Below are positions 50,682 to 63,700 of a DNA stretch of 64,000 bases, one piece after another (the stretch's first letter is position 1; the number at the start of each line of letters is the position of its first letter). The notes under the pieces are model-generated. The model worked only from the letters and a program-made list of their open reading frames with translations, did no database searches and was not told where the DNA came from. The translations under genes and the position numbers were made by a program. This DNA comes from Selaginella tamariscina (lineage: Eukaryota > Streptophyta > Lycopodiopsida > Selaginellales > Selaginellaceae). The DNA lies in assembly GCA_003024785.1 (NCBI GenBank), contig PUQB01000185.1, forward strand, positions 363,694 to 427,693. Reading direction: 5' to 3'.

Positions 50682-52436
50682 TGTCATAGTTTTTACTATG
50701 ACTCCTCTTTACTTTGGACGTTGACTGTTGTTACCTACTGTACTATGTTGACAAGCCCTAGATGTAGTGAGAAACAGCCCGCTTAGTGTTTTTAGGGTAG
50801 TCCGGCCGGCTGTCCTTAGATATTTGAGAAACTCTAAGCGAAGTAGCACTTACCTTCTAGAAAACTCTTACCCTCGTTTTCCGTGTCCCGGTTGGATTAA
50901 TGGCTAGTTCCGGTGAGTTCGGCATGTCGGATATGCTTAGAAATACCCCCAGGTTTGACAGGTTAGGGTTTAGGGGTCGATGGATAACTCACCAAGTATG
51001 TTCCCTCTGGGAATGAGATTTCAGTGCTAGCCCACTTATGTAAACAGGAAAACAGGGGGGGGGGCCTCTGTCACATAAATAAGGTAGTATATAGGAGTGA
51101 GGGTTCCTGGGTTCATGACTGAGCTCGTTACTCTTCTCCCGGTGCAAGCTCTAGCTTGTGTCGTAAGGCACAACCCTCTGTTGTGCCGCCCTAACTTCCA
51201 GATGCCAGGGGTACGTCCCACCTTCGGGGTAGCTTACCCTTAACGTTGGCGAATCCATGCCTGGGAGGTCTTGTCGGAATGCACGTTCCAAGAGGCAGAG
51301 GTTGAGGCTTGTCTCCAGCCTCCTCCTCCACGTCAAGCTAGGTGTAGCACTCACGCCAAGCAAGGCACATCCGTGTCCTTGTCCAACTGTGGGCGTGGGA
51401 TCTTGTTTGACAGGTTCACGTTACCTGGTTCCTGAGGGTTCATTGAGGGGTTCTAGAGTTGGCATTTAGGAGCCACGTTTGTGGTACTTGGTGCAACTCT
51501 TGAATCTAAGGGCTATGGCATGATAGCCCACATCGGGAAGGCAGTGTCACATGGAGATGTGACACTGGGCTAAACGTCACATGGTACAACGCCGAGGCAC
51601 GCCCTTTGGGGTTATGTCATGGGCTTGTCGCCAAGGGGTTGGATACTCTAGCAAACAGCATGCTTGTGCTTGCACTAGGGTGCTAAGCCTTGGGCATCCG
51701 CTCAAGGGAGGTTAGGTCTCATAACTAGGTGTGCTTTGGCACACTTGGCTAGGGGAGTGTTCTCCTTGGAATCAAGGGTTGAACAACCTAAGCTCATTAG
51801 CAAGCCCTTTCGTGAGGCACTCGCAAGGTCATGTGCTTAGGGTTATCCCAAACCTAGCCTTAGGGAGTTTGCTTAGCAGAACACTCGTGTCCGCCTACGG
51901 CGCACACTCGTGTCCTCACTAAGTACTAGCCCTAGGTCTAGGGTATAACTTGGCCACTCAAACCCTTAGGGGTTAGTCGTGGTTCAGGGTACCCCTTGTC
52001 GCCCTAAAGGGGTTGTACTCCCGGATGAGGGTGATTCCTCAAGGGGTAAGTGACGATGCCTTAGCTCTGTCCAGGGGTATGTGTGGAACACACGTCTCCT
52101 TGATGGGGGTTAGGGCATGAGCCTGTCTAGGTCTTCTAGGGCAAGACCCTAAGTCAACTAGGGTTATCCCTCAAGGGTTTTGGGGGCAGACACTCTAGGG
52201 AGACTTAGGCTAAACCCTAAGTCAACTAGGGTTATCCCTCAAGGGTTTGGGGGAGACTCTAGGGAGACTTAGGCTAAACCCTAAGTCTCCTGTCCACTTG
52301 GGCATTAGAGTCTAACCTAGGGGTCGTTGGGGTTGTTCTGGGAAACTTAGCGTTGCTCACACAAGGGTGATACGCCGAATGGCCACTTGGCAGCCACGTG
52401 TTGCCACGTGTTGGCCCTTTGGGTTAAACTCTAACA
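50682..52436 (+). repeat. 3' LTR of the non-autonomous element
   Basis: Near-identical to the 5' LTR; differences are mostly missing single bases. The same hairpin (about 51546-51568) and tandem units (about 52140-52280) are present. It ends CTCTAACA. Confidence 0.88.
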
Positions 52437-55287
52437 ATTGAGAGCGATGGATGGCAAAACCCCGAAGAAGGCCCGAACGACTCCCCAAGCGCAACTTCAC
52501 GAAAGAGTGTGGGTGACGAGCAACCCTTTTGCCGAACTGTGAGACCGAGACGGAAGCAGCAATTGGAGCAAAGGGGAGTCCCGCCATCATTACCAATCCA
52601 GGCCAATCGTAAGCAGTGGACCAAGAAGAAGAAGAAGATCAACCGTATGCTCGTAAGAGTGTGGCATCTACACTTGGAGCACGGACAGGTGGAACAAAGA
52701 GGGTAGTGGCAGAGGGTGGACCAGCGAGAAGCGTGGTGAGGCGCGAGTGCAATTAGCCTCGAAACGATGCTACCCGTGGAGGACCAAGGAGGATGGGACA
52801 CGTGAATTGCTTGTGACATGCAAGGAGGGATTGGGGAGGTTCCCCTGATTGCCCCGGGGTTTCATGAGAAGGAGCTGGTGAAGTTCCTCACGACGGCGGA
52901 GGACGCTATGTAGGTGCTAGTGAAAGACTTTTCTCCTTCGCTAGATTATGTAACGGCTGAGCTGCGGTTTGCAAGAGCTTCAAATCTACCAAAGAATTTG
53001 GTCTGGGTGGCGGACACGAGACAGATTCTGGACCCAGGTTCTACATCCGCTTAATGACGAGCCTCCACATCGTTACTTGGAACGTCAACGGTCTCGTGAA
53101 CGTGGACACAGCAGGGATACGACATAGAGCACAAATAGCGCAGAACTTAGCAGATGTGGGAGAAAGCCCGCCCTTCACCAACATTGACTGCTGCTACATG
53201 ATGTTCCTGCAACATCAGTAGGTCAACTTTCTTCCCTGTTGGCCGAACGTTTTGGAACCCAGCCACCGGACAAATAGGTGGCATGTTCATTGGAGTGGCT
53301 AATCGGTGGGCCGGGATGGTTGTAAGGCATGAGATCATTGTGCGGAGCCGTGCGCACTACGTTGTGTTGGATGTCTAGCGACGAAGGATCGGTGTACTCA
53401 CATATATGCACCAGTAGGTCGTTGGTCGCTGGAATGTGTGTGGTTATGGAGACAATTGGTGGACTAGGCGCCGGATGATGTAGACGAGTGGATTATGGAG
53501 GAGACTTCAACATGGTGGAGACTGAAGATGACTCGTCTGACTCCACAGTAGCCAGGCACACCCTGCATGCCGGAGGAGGGCAAATGAGATGCAAGCGTGG
53601 AGATTGTTGGAAGTCACTTTTGGGATCTCGGATGCTTATGGCTTGGATGGTTATGTGCCGCATGTTCGAGGTTCACGTGGACAGGTGTGCTCCCTAGAGG
53701 TAGGCCAATCAGCAAATGCTTGGATTTGTTGTATCTTTTTGGTTGGTTTTCAACGCGCAATGGGTGCATGACTAGATGGTAGGGATTCGGTGTGTCTGAC
53801 CATGCTCCGCTTTTGGTGCGAGTAAAGGTCTCAGAAAATCCAGTTATCACTCGACGGTTCATTAAAGACCCCGAAATCCTGACTCACTTGGAGGAGGAGT
53901 GGACCCGACGAGAGGAAGCGGGAACAGCGGGCTTAGCTACCTTCTTGGAGTATGTTTCACAGTATTGTCGTGAGGTTCAGATTCGCAGACATGGCAAGGT
54001 TTTTAGTAGGACGCAAGCAGTCCGAGCCAGCCTTGTAGCAAGTGAGCGGTTTTAGGCAAGTACCCGGGGCATCAATGGCTAACGACGCGCCGAGAAGCAT
54101 TGAAACGCCACTTAGAGCAGCTCGAAGCAAAGAAGGCAATGGACTGCCATAGGCTTAGGGACTTGCGATGGTATACCAGTGAGCGCACCCTTAACACAGA
54201 GTTCTTTCGAGCCATTCGTCGGCAACGAGAGGGAAGCCCATCTTTGGACTTAGGAACGAGGCTGGACATATCTGTGAAAAGTAGACGAGATGCTGGAGAT
54301 AGGCACGACATACTTGCAACAGCTCTTCACGGCTGACCCGTGGACAACCGACCACTCTCGGGGGTGTGAGGCCGTGCTTTCATCCGTTCCCCTAGTGATC
54401 ATGAACGAAATGGCTCATCAGTTGCTACAGCCCTTCACAGGCGGAGTTACTAGCGGCAGCACATGAGCTCAACAAGCGGGACAAGTCCCCGGGTGTGGAT
54501 GGTATCCCATGAAATTCTTTGTACAAGCCTGGCGGTGGTTAGGAGTGTAATACTTGTTGAGTGGAATGCAGCAAAGGAAACACACCCAATTCAGACATGG
54601 AGCGCGGCTTTCATGGACGGGCTGGTGACAATTGATTCCAAAGGAGGGCAGTGATGATGCGTCGGAGGTGAGATGCTGGTGGCCGATCTTGATGATGAAC
54701 TCGATCTACAAGATCTTCACAAAGACGTTAGCCAACTGCCTGCAGCTAATCGTGTGCCACGCACAAAATGGGTTTCTAAAAGGCCGACAGCTCTACGAAA
54801 ATGTGATCACCATGATCTTGGCGAGAGAATGGGCAGGGAGCCTTTTGGAACCCTACTGCTTGCTGCTACTCAATGGGGAAAAAGCATACGACAGGGTGGA
54901 CTAGCGCTTTTTAGAGATGGTGATGCGACGGCTTGGTTTTCCGGCTAGGTTTGTAAGGTGGATTGCGAGGCTCTATGACAATTAATGAGTCGTTTGGTCA
55001 TCAATGGATGAGGGGGTGGCCGATTCGTCTCTCTAGATCGGTAAGACAAGGATGCCCACTTGCACCATACCTCTTCTTGATGCAGGATGAAGCACTACAT
55101 GCGTATATGCATCGCAACCGCCCGTCCAAGCCGAGGGGAATTCCGCTACTAGATTGCCAAGGGCCTTTGCGGGAACGGAAGAGAACTTGGATCGAGTAAA
55201 GCAGCTACTTGATTGGTTCAATTTTGTGGCTGGGGGCAAGACAAATTGGCATAAGTCCGGGGTGTGTGCTTAGTGCACATGCGAGGC
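52437..55287 (+). mobile_element. LINE-like element, 3' part: endonuclease and reverse transcriptase, decayed
   Basis: A basic ORF1-type tail (52500-52706) is followed by an apurinic-type endonuclease: LHIVTWNVNGLVN (53065 on), GGDFNMVE (53497 on) and SDHAPLLVRVKVS (53795 on). Then come RT parts: SPGVDGIP (54486 on), QNGFLKGRQLYENV (54766 on), LNGEKAYDRVD (54870 on), SVRQGCPLAPYLFLM (55040 on) and LLDWFNFVAGGKTNWHKSGV (55207 on). Stops and frame breaks are frequent. The RT stops at 55287 where a new LTR begins, so the thumb and tail are missing. LINEs copy themselves by target-primed reverse transcription. Confidence 0.8.
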
Positions 55288-55876
55288 TGTCACAACCCGA
55301 TACAGGATATAGGATTCCGGATACAGGATACGGGTTGCAGATTTTCCTACAGGATATTTCTACCAGGATTCCGGACACAGGATACGGTTGCAGGATTTCC
55401 TACAGGGATTCCGGATATAGGATACGGTTGTAGGATATTCCTACAGGATATGCCACAGGATATACCTAGAGGATAAGGGACTGTGGACTCATCTTAGCCT
55501 CTGCATGCATGCAGTCACTTTTGCATGCATGCAACCGCTTTTAGCACTCATGCCTAGATTAGCTCTGGAGTTGTGAGCATAAAAGCTCTGACCTAATTGG
55601 TACAATCAGTTAGTATCAACACCAGTCTTACTACGATCAATCTTGTCTTGTCTTGTTCTTGTCTTGCTCCTGTTCCTGTCCTCTCTTCCTGCTCCTGGAT
55701 CCTGTCCTGCTCCTGTCTGTTCCCGGATCCTATCCTGATCCTGTCTTGCTCCTGGATCCGTCCTGTTCCTATCCTGTTCCTGTTCCTAGTTCCTGCTGCT
55801 CTCGGTCCTGTTCCTGAGTCAAGCCTTCCTGTCTTGGAATCCTCTCTCTTCCTGGTTCCTGGATCGTGGCTTGACA
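55288..55876 (+). repeat. putative 5' LTR of a second Ty3/gypsy family
   Basis: Starts TGTCACAACC and may end CTTGACA at 55876. Inside are many ACAGGATA/CCGGATA units (55300-55470), ATAAAAG at 55578 as a possible TATA box, and a CTCCTGTTCCTG-rich tract (55635-55860). No matching 3' LTR lies in the window, so the borders are provisional. Confidence 0.55.
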
Positions 55877-58819
55877 GTTTGATAGTAACTGCTTCATAGC
55901 TCTCCGTTTTCCAGCTACCTTTTTTCTTGATTCTTTTCCTTCGTTTTCCTTTTTTCTTTCTAGATCATGGCTGATTTTGAGCGCTTTCAACGCGAGCACC
56001 AAATGTTACTTCATGAGCTGGCCACTTTGCGCCAAGTGGTCACCGACCTGCAAGGTTCCACCAATGCGGCACATGCAGCTGCTGATGCATCCTCCAAGGC
56101 TGCTGCGCAGGCTCTCTCAGGCATCGGTGGTTCCCTCTTCATCGAACTTTTCTTCGGAGCCAAATAGCATGCCAGAAAAGTCGTGCCGATTTCCAAGGTT
56201 TCCTGAATCAGATCCGGCTCTTGATCCGCATGCAACCACGCGCTACTCGACTGATGCTCAAAAGGTGGGTCTTTTGGCATCCTTACTAAGTGGATCTCCA
56301 CGGGCTTGGGTTGCCCCCTTGCTGGAGCGTGACGACCCATTGATGGAAGACTTTGAAGGTTTCGTGGCTGCCTTTGAAGCCTGTTTTGGAGATCCTGATA
56401 AGTACCGTTCTGCATGCACGAAGTTACGGAAGCTCACTCAAGGATCCCGACCACCGTCTATGCATCCGAATTTCAGCAACTTTGCACGAACATTCCATGG
56501 GACGAGACTGCATTGATCGAACACTTCCGTTTTGGGTTGAGGGATGACGTGAAGGACCTTCTCCTTACGTTACCGGATGCCCAAACATTAGCGGAGATCA
56601 TGCAACAAGCTGTTCGTTGCGACAACCGTTTGTTCGAGCGTCGTCAGGAAAGATCCCGTCAGCAGTTCCTGCAAACCAATCCTGCAGCTGTGGTACATGT
56701 TCCTGCACCACCTTCTGGAGTAGTTCCTATGGAGGTTGAGAAATCCAAGCGTGGCTCTCTTTCCGCTGCTGAGAAGCAACGTCGTCGCAGTGAGAACCTG
56801 TGCTTGTATTGTGGTGGAGCAGGACACAAGGTGGCAGATTGTCCTATTAAAGCCAGGAACTTCAAGACGCGTGAAGTTGAAGCTGAAGTTCAGTCGGAAA
56901 ACTCCAATGTCCACTTCGTCTAGGAGCCGCGAAGTTGGACGTAGGTGCAGGCTCCATTGGTGCTGCTCATACCATTCCATCACTAAGTTTCCTGTACACA
57001 TTCATTTAATAATCGAGAGCTCAGGAGTTTGCCTTGTTAGACACTGGTGCAAATGCATGCTTCATGGATGACATTTTGCAACTCAACATGGCATTTCGGT
57101 GGTGAAGTTGAAGCGTGCAGTTCCTGTAGAGGTGGCCGATGGGCGTCTGATTGCTTCTGGCGCAGTTACCCATGCTACCGAACCTCTTCCTGCAGTCATG
57201 GCACATTCAACTGTTCAATTTCCTTCAACTTGATCAAGACTCGGTCGACTCCCATCATTTTGGGCATGCCATGGTTCGTTGTTGCAAATCCGCAGATCGA
57301 CTGGAGGTCTAGGACGCTCACGTTTTCCTCTCCGACAAGGATCAATCCTGTACCTTCCTGTGTGCAGGATACATCCTTAGTATCTGAGGCAGTACAAGCT
57401 ACAGGATTGACCGTGCCTGTTCCTGTACCAGTGTTGAAGACTCCTCCTCGACAGGATTCACCTCATGTCAGTTCCTCAGCACATCCGCAGGCTCTCTCCA
57501 CTCCTGTAAGTTTGCGGTTCCTGTACAGGGTTCTTCCAATCCTGTATCAGTGTCGAAGGTTCCTCCTCAACAGGATCCACCTCCTGTTGATTCGTCAGCA
57601 CATTCAGGCTTCTCCACTCCTGCGCAACCACGGACTCCTGTACAGGATTCTTCCAATCCTGTACACTCTCAACATCCACACAGGTTTTTCCAATCCTGCC
57701 TCTTTCTGTTACTGCTTCTGTTCCCCCAAGATCCTTCCTCTTTTTCAGTCACAGCTCCCTCCTTCTCCTCTCCGAGTTCTTACCACTACCATGCATGAAC
57801 GCCACTGATCCTGCTCCTTTCCACCTTTTTGCCTTTCAAGTAACTCCTACGTCCTCTTCTACCTTTCCTGTATCCGACTCTCCTGTTTTTCATCTCCTTC
57901 TTTCTCCTCTCCTCCTTCTCCTTCTCCTCCTTCTTCCCTACCATCCAAGTACCACGACTTTAAGGACGTTTTTGACAAGCACAAGGCTGCAGTTCTTCCT
58001 GTTCACAGGTCCTACGACTGTCCTATTGATCTTGCGGAAGGAAAGACTCCACCATTCGGACCGATTTATGCATTGTCACCCACAGAGTTGGAGGTTCTTC
58101 GTCAGTACATCGAGGACAACTTGGCATCCGGCTTCATTCGTCACTCAAAGTCCCCTGCAGGAGCGCCTATCTTCTTTGTCAAGAAGAAGGATGGGAGTTT
58201 ACGTTTGGTTGTGGACTACAGGGGTTTGAATCAAGTCACCATTCGGAATCGGTACCCGTTGCCATTGATCCCGGAACTTCTCGATCGGCTGCGAGGAGCA
58301 AAGGTGTTCACGAAGATCGACTTACGAGGGGCCTACAACCTTGTACGGATTCGTCCGGCGATGAGTGGAAGACTGCCTTTCGTACAAGGTATGGACACTT
58401 GAGTACACGGTGATGCCTTTCGGCCTTACCAATGCCCCAGCCGTGTTCCAACACATGGTGAACGACATCTTTCGTGACTTCTTGGACCAGTTTGTGGTGA
58501 TCTACCTCGACGACATTTTGATTTTCTCCAAGGACCAGGCGGCACATGACAAGCATGTACGATTAGTTCTACAGCGGCTTCGCGAGCATGGCCTGTATGC
58601 GAAGTTGGAGAAGTGTTTTTTCGATAGGGATTCTGTGGAGTTCTTGGGCTACATCGTCTCTCCTGCTGGCGTTTCCATGGACATGCACAAGGTGAAGACC
58701 ATCGTGGAGTGGGAGAGGCCCAAGTCTGTACGAGATGTACAATGTTTCCTTGGCTTTGCAAACTTCTACAGGCGGTTCATACAGGACTTCTCCAAGCGTG
58801 TACTTCCACTCACAGAACT

Positions 58820-59766
58820 GAAAGACTGTAAAGACAGCCAGAAAAATACTACAATACACATGGCTTTTGCCTTTTGCACAGTATTATTGCCTACCTGAAG
58901 CAAATTGGATACAAAGGCAAAGTCCGAAAATTATATTTATAGTCAAATATGTTTGTTCATTATTACATTTAACGTAGCAATGTATATATTTGGTATCAAA
59001 GTACCTTGACTGCAACATAGAATATTAATAAATCATTATTATTATATGCTTTGCATATATAAAATACAATAAGAATCAAATAATCATTTAATTATGAATA
59101 TAATATATAACAGTGCGAATTGGCCAGTGAACAGGCAAGCATTTTCTGAGTGGGCTGTCACTTCTTTGCTTTTGCTTTGAGCCGTTAAAGTGTCCAAGTA
59201 GGACCAGCTAAACACCTACATAATACACAAGTGACGCACACACATACACACGCAACAACACATACATATAATAACATAGAGTGTGTATGTTCTACGCGAT
59301 CAAGGGAATCTGAAACCATTGACAAAAACCTTCGGAGTGTCGTCTAAGACAAGAAATATGAAGTCGTGTAACAAATGAAATTGACAACTTCATGCATATC
59401 CAGGAGAGAAGAGAGAAGGTGTGTGAGAAGAGAGACAGAGAGAACAGAACCCTTTAGACAAGACCATCAATGGAATAAGTGTTACATATAACGTGTAGTA
59501 TAAACACACACACGTACACACATCATGGGTATGAAGAGTAAGAGCCACAAGTGTTGTATGTGGCTGTAAAGGGTTTGTGTTTCTCCTTCGCACTTGGAAA
59601 CTTCAAGACTGTTTCCGATTGGTGGAAGGAAGGTGACTCTATGCCCCCAAAGAAGCATTCTATACAAAATAAAGTGAGTGCGTGAGTGCGTGCGTGCGTG
59701 TGCGATTAGCTACTGATTAAAGATGCTTCTTCGAAGGTATCTTGAGCACTCAAGTTCTTAACACAC
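58820..59766. mobile_element. 0.94-kb insert copied from the 11.9-12.8 kb region (copy 2)
   Basis: Host sequence ACAGAACT/CACCAAGCGC, uninterrupted in the right-hand copy near 61345, is split here. After 11 unmatched bases (58820-58830) the insert follows 11866-12826 nearly to its end (CTTAACACAC), with many one-base losses. It has no terminal inverted repeats and no clear target duplication. Confidence 0.8.
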
Positions 59767-60715
59767 CACCAAGCGCACTGGGGTTTTCTCTTGGTTTGAC
59801 AAGGTGGAACATGCATTCACAACACTCAAGGATGCCTTCACGACAGCTCCAATTTTAGCACATCCTGACCCTTCTCGTCCTTTCTTCGTTGAAGCAGATG
59901 CCTCGATTTTGCTGTAGGATCCGTCCTATCATAAGTTGGAGAAGACAAGTTGCTTCATCCTATAGCTTTTCACTCTCGTAAGTTCCTTTCAGTGGAGATC
60001 AACTACGAGATTCATGACAAGGAACTCAAGGCCATTGTGGATTCGTTCGAGGAGTGGCGGCATTTCCTAAAAGGTGCTGCGCATCTTGTACAAGTTCTTA
60101 CAAATCACAAGAACCTGGAATATTTCAAACGGCTCGAGTTCTCAGTCGACGACAGGCTAGGTGGGCGGAGTTTCTATCATGTTTTGATTTCGTCATTGTC
60201 TACAGGCTTGGTTTTCGGAATGGCAAGGCGGACGCATTGTCTAGGCGCTCTTACCTCGCACCAATCCCGGCGATCCTGCATATGACTGTCAAAGACAAGT
60301 GTTGTTGGGCCTGATCATTTCCAGCTTGCGGCACTACAGGTTCATCAGGCTCCAGCAAATTCAACCCTACAGGATATCCTTTTGCAGTTGGCTACAGACG
60401 ACTTGGCAAAGAATGTGTTCTCACACATTCATCCTGACATTGCAAATTCCTCTTCCTCTAGTTCCCGTTCAGACTATAAGTTGTTCGCCATACAGGATGG
60501 ACTCCTGTACCGGAAGGTCTCATGTACGTTCCTGTTGGTATTTCAGGACTCATGTGGTACATGATTGTCATGATACCCCGGCTATAGGACATTTTGGTGT
60601 GGCCAAGACAGTGGAATTGGTGACTTGCAACTATTGGTGGCCTAGGTTGCGAGGTTTTGTGGAAAGGTTTGTACGAAGCTGTGACACTTGTAACAGGTCG
60701 AAGATGCCAAGTCGT

Positions 60716-63700
60716 CTGTAGCCAACTGCGAACGGACGTCCTGTAGGAGCGTTGAATTTGCTGGAGCCTGATGAACCTGCAGTGCCGCAAGCTAGAATCG
60801 ATTAGGACCAACAACACTTGCCTTTGACAGTCAAATGCAGGATTGCCCGGGCTTGGTGCAAGGTAAGAGCGCCTAAACAATGTGTCCGCCTTGCCATTCT
60901 GAAAACCGGCCTGTAGACGATGACGAAGTCAAAACGTGATAGGAACTCCGCCCACTTAGCCTGTCGTCGACTGAGAACTCGAGCCTTTTGAAAGTACTCC
61001 AGGTTCTTGTGATCCGTAAGAACTTGTACAGGATGTGCAGCACCTTCCAGGAAATGCCGCCACTCCTCAAACGAATCCACAATGGCCTTGAGTCCTTGTC
61101 ATGAATCTCGTAATTAATCTCTGCCAACAGGAACTTACGAGAGTGAAAAGCTACAGGATGAAGCAACTTGTCTTCTCCAACTTGCGATAGGACGGATCCT
61201 ACTGCAAAATCCGAGGCATCTGCTCCAATGAAGAAAGGATGAGAAGGGTCAGGATGTGCTAAAATCAGAGTTGTCGTGAAGACGTCCTTGAGTGTTGTGA
61301 ACGCGTGTTCTGCCTTGTCGGACCAAGAGAAAAGCCCTGTGCGCTTGGTGAGTTCTGTGAGTGGAAGTACACGCTTGGAGAAGTCCTGTATGAACCGCCT
61401 GTAGAAGTTTGCAAAGCCAAGGAAACATTGTACATCTCGTACCGACTTGAGCCTCTCCCACTCCACGATGGTCTTCACCTTGTGCATGTCCATGGAAACG
61501 CCAGCAAGAGAGACGATGTAGCCCAAGAACTCCACCGAATCCCTATCGAAAAAACACTTCTCCAACTTCGCGTATAGGCCATACTCCGTGAAGCCGCTCT
61601 AGAACTAGTCGTACATGTTTGTCATGTGCCGCCTGGTCCTTGGTAGTCCACAACCAAACGTAAACTCCCATCCTTCTTCTTGACAAAGAAGATAGGAGCT
61701 CATGCAGGGGACTTTGAGTGACGAATGAAGCCGGATGCCAAATTGTCCTCGATGTACTGACGAAGAACCTCCAACTCTGTGGGTGACAATGCATAAATCG
61801 GTCCGAATGGTGGAGTCTTTCCAAGATCAATAGGACAGTCGTAAGACCTGTGAACATGAAGAACTGCAGCCTTGTGTTTGTCAAAAACGTCCTTAAAGGC
61901 GTGATACTTGGATGGTAGGGAAGAAGGAGGAGAAGGAGTAGGAGAAGAAGATTGAAAAATAGGAGGTCGGATACAGGAAAGGTAGAAGAGACGTAGGAGT
62001 TACTTGAAAAGGCAAAGAGGTGGAAAGGAGCAGGATCAGTGGCGAGTTCATGCATGGTAGTGGTAAGAACTCGGAGAGGAGAAGGAGGGAGCTGTGATTG
62101 AAAAGAGGAAGGATCTTGGGGTGGAACAGAAGCAGGGTAACAAAAAGAGGCAGGATTGGAAAAACCTGTGGGTGTTGATGAGTGTACAGGATTGGAAGAA
62201 TCTTATATAGGAGTCCGTGGTTGCGCAGGAGTGGGAAAAGCCTGTGAATGTGCTGACGAATCAACAGGAGGTGGATCCTGTTGAGGAGGAACCTTCGACA
62301 CTGATACAGGATTGGAAGAACCCTGTACAGGACACCACTAACTTACATGAGTGGAGAGAGCCTGCGGATGTGCTGAGGAACTGACATGAGGTGAATCCTG
62401 TCGAGGAGGAGTCTTCAACACTGGTACAGGAACAGGCACGGTCAATCCTATAGCTTGTACTCCCTCATATACTAAGGATGTATCCTGCACACAGGAAGGT
62501 ACAGGATTGATCCTAGCTGTCGGAGAGGAAAACGTGAGCGTCTTAGACCTCCAGTTGATCTGCGGATTTGCAACAACGAACCATGGCATGCCCAAAATGA
62601 TGGGAGTCGACCAAGTCTTGATCAAGTTGAAGGAAATTGAACAATTGAATGTGCCATAACTGCAGGAGAAAGGTTCGATAGCATGGGTAACTGCGCCAGA
62701 AGCAATCAGACGCCATCGGCCACCTCTACAGGAACTGCACGCTTCAACTTCACCACCGAAATGCCATATTGAGTTGCAAATGTGTCATCCATGAAGCATG
62801 CATTTGCACCAGTGTCTAACAAGGCAAACTCCATGAGCTCTTGATTATTAAAATGAATGTGTACAGGAAACTTAAGTGATGGGATGGTATGAGCAGCACC
62901 AATGGAGCTTGCACCTACGTCCAACTTCGCGGCTCCTAGACGAAGTGGACATTGGAGTTTTCCGACTAAACTTCAGCTTCAACTTCACGCATCTTGAAGT
63001 TCCTGGCTTAATAGGACAATCTGCACCTTGTGTCCTGCTCCACACAATACAAGCACAGATTCTCACTGCGACGACGTTGCTTCTCAGCAGCGAAAAGAGA
63101 GCCACGCTTGGATTTCTCAACCTCTATAGGAACTACTCCAGAAGGTGGTGCAGAAACATGTACCACAGCTGCAGGATTGGTTTGCAGGAACTGCTGACGG
63201 GATCTTCTTGACGACGCTCGAACAAACGGTTGTCGCAATGAATAGCTTGTTGCATGATCTCCGCTAATGTTTGGGCATCTAGTAACGTAAGAAGAAGGTC
63301 CTTCACGTTATCCCTCAACCCAAAATGGAAGTGTTCGATCAATGCAGTCTTGTCCCATGAAATGTTCGTGCAAAGTTGCTGAAATTCGAATGCATAAACG
63401 GAAGCTGTCGGGATCCTTGAGTGAGCTTTTCGTAACTTCGTGCATGCAGAACGGTACTTATTAGGATCTCCAAAACAGGCTTCAAAGGCAGCCATGAAAA
63501 CCTTCAAAGTCTTCCATCAATGGGTCGTCACGCTCCAGCAAGGGGGCAACCCAAGCCCGTGGAGATCCACTTAGTAAGGATGCAAAAGACCCACCTTTTG
63601 AGCATCAGTCGAGTAGCGCGCGTGGTTGGATACGGATCAAGAGCCGGATCTGATTCAGAAAAACCTTGGAAATCGGCACGATTGCCACTGAACTTCTCTA

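Larger units (their letters stand above)
45166..52436 (+). mobile_element. non-autonomous LTR retrotransposon (LARD-like), 7.3 kb
   Basis: LTRs of 1,770 bp (45166-46935) and 1,755 bp (50682-52436) start TGTCATAG and end CTCTGACA or CTCTAACA. The primer binding site TGGTATCGGAGCC (46938-46950) and the leader after it match the chromovirus at 28140 on. The polypurine tract AAAGGCGGGGAG (50668-50679) and about 370 bases before it match 33145-33516. Between them, 47,100-50,200 has no gag or pol frame. Only faint traces of a pol C terminus are seen (VPELVG near 49780; a Trp-rich bit near 50190). It could move with proteins from the related chromovirus. No matching 5-bp target duplication was found. 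Confidence 0.85.
55288..60715 (+). mobile_element. Ty3/gypsy element, Tcn1-like, left copy (no 3' end)
   Basis: Gag starts at 55967 (MADFERFQREHQMLLHELAT). Gag continues in other frames with DFEGFVAAFEACFGDPDKY and FRFGLRDDVKDLLLTLPD, and the zinc knuckle CLYCGGAGHKVADC (56802 on). Protease region: LDTGANACFMDD (about 57035-57070, frame-shifted) and TPIILGMPWFVVANPQIDW. A Pro/Ser spacer leads to [55 protein letters not shown] and VVIYLDDILIFSKDQ (58070-58540). The RNase H part is split by an insert at 58820-59766. Integrase is only begun (GHFGVAKTVELVTCNYWWP, CDTCNRSKMPS). The wording of the RT fits Tcn1-like chromoviruses known from mosses and lycophytes (inference). The element is inactive as it stands. 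Confidence 0.85.

Noticed and set aside
45161-52441. Target site duplication for the long-LTR element
   Set aside because: Flanks GAGCC and ATTGA do not match, so no duplication is claimed.
58820-59766. Helitron interpretation of the 0.94-kb insert
   Set aside because: The 3' hairpin is followed by CTTA-like sequence, not a CTRR end, there is no TC start and the target is not AT; kept only as an alternative.
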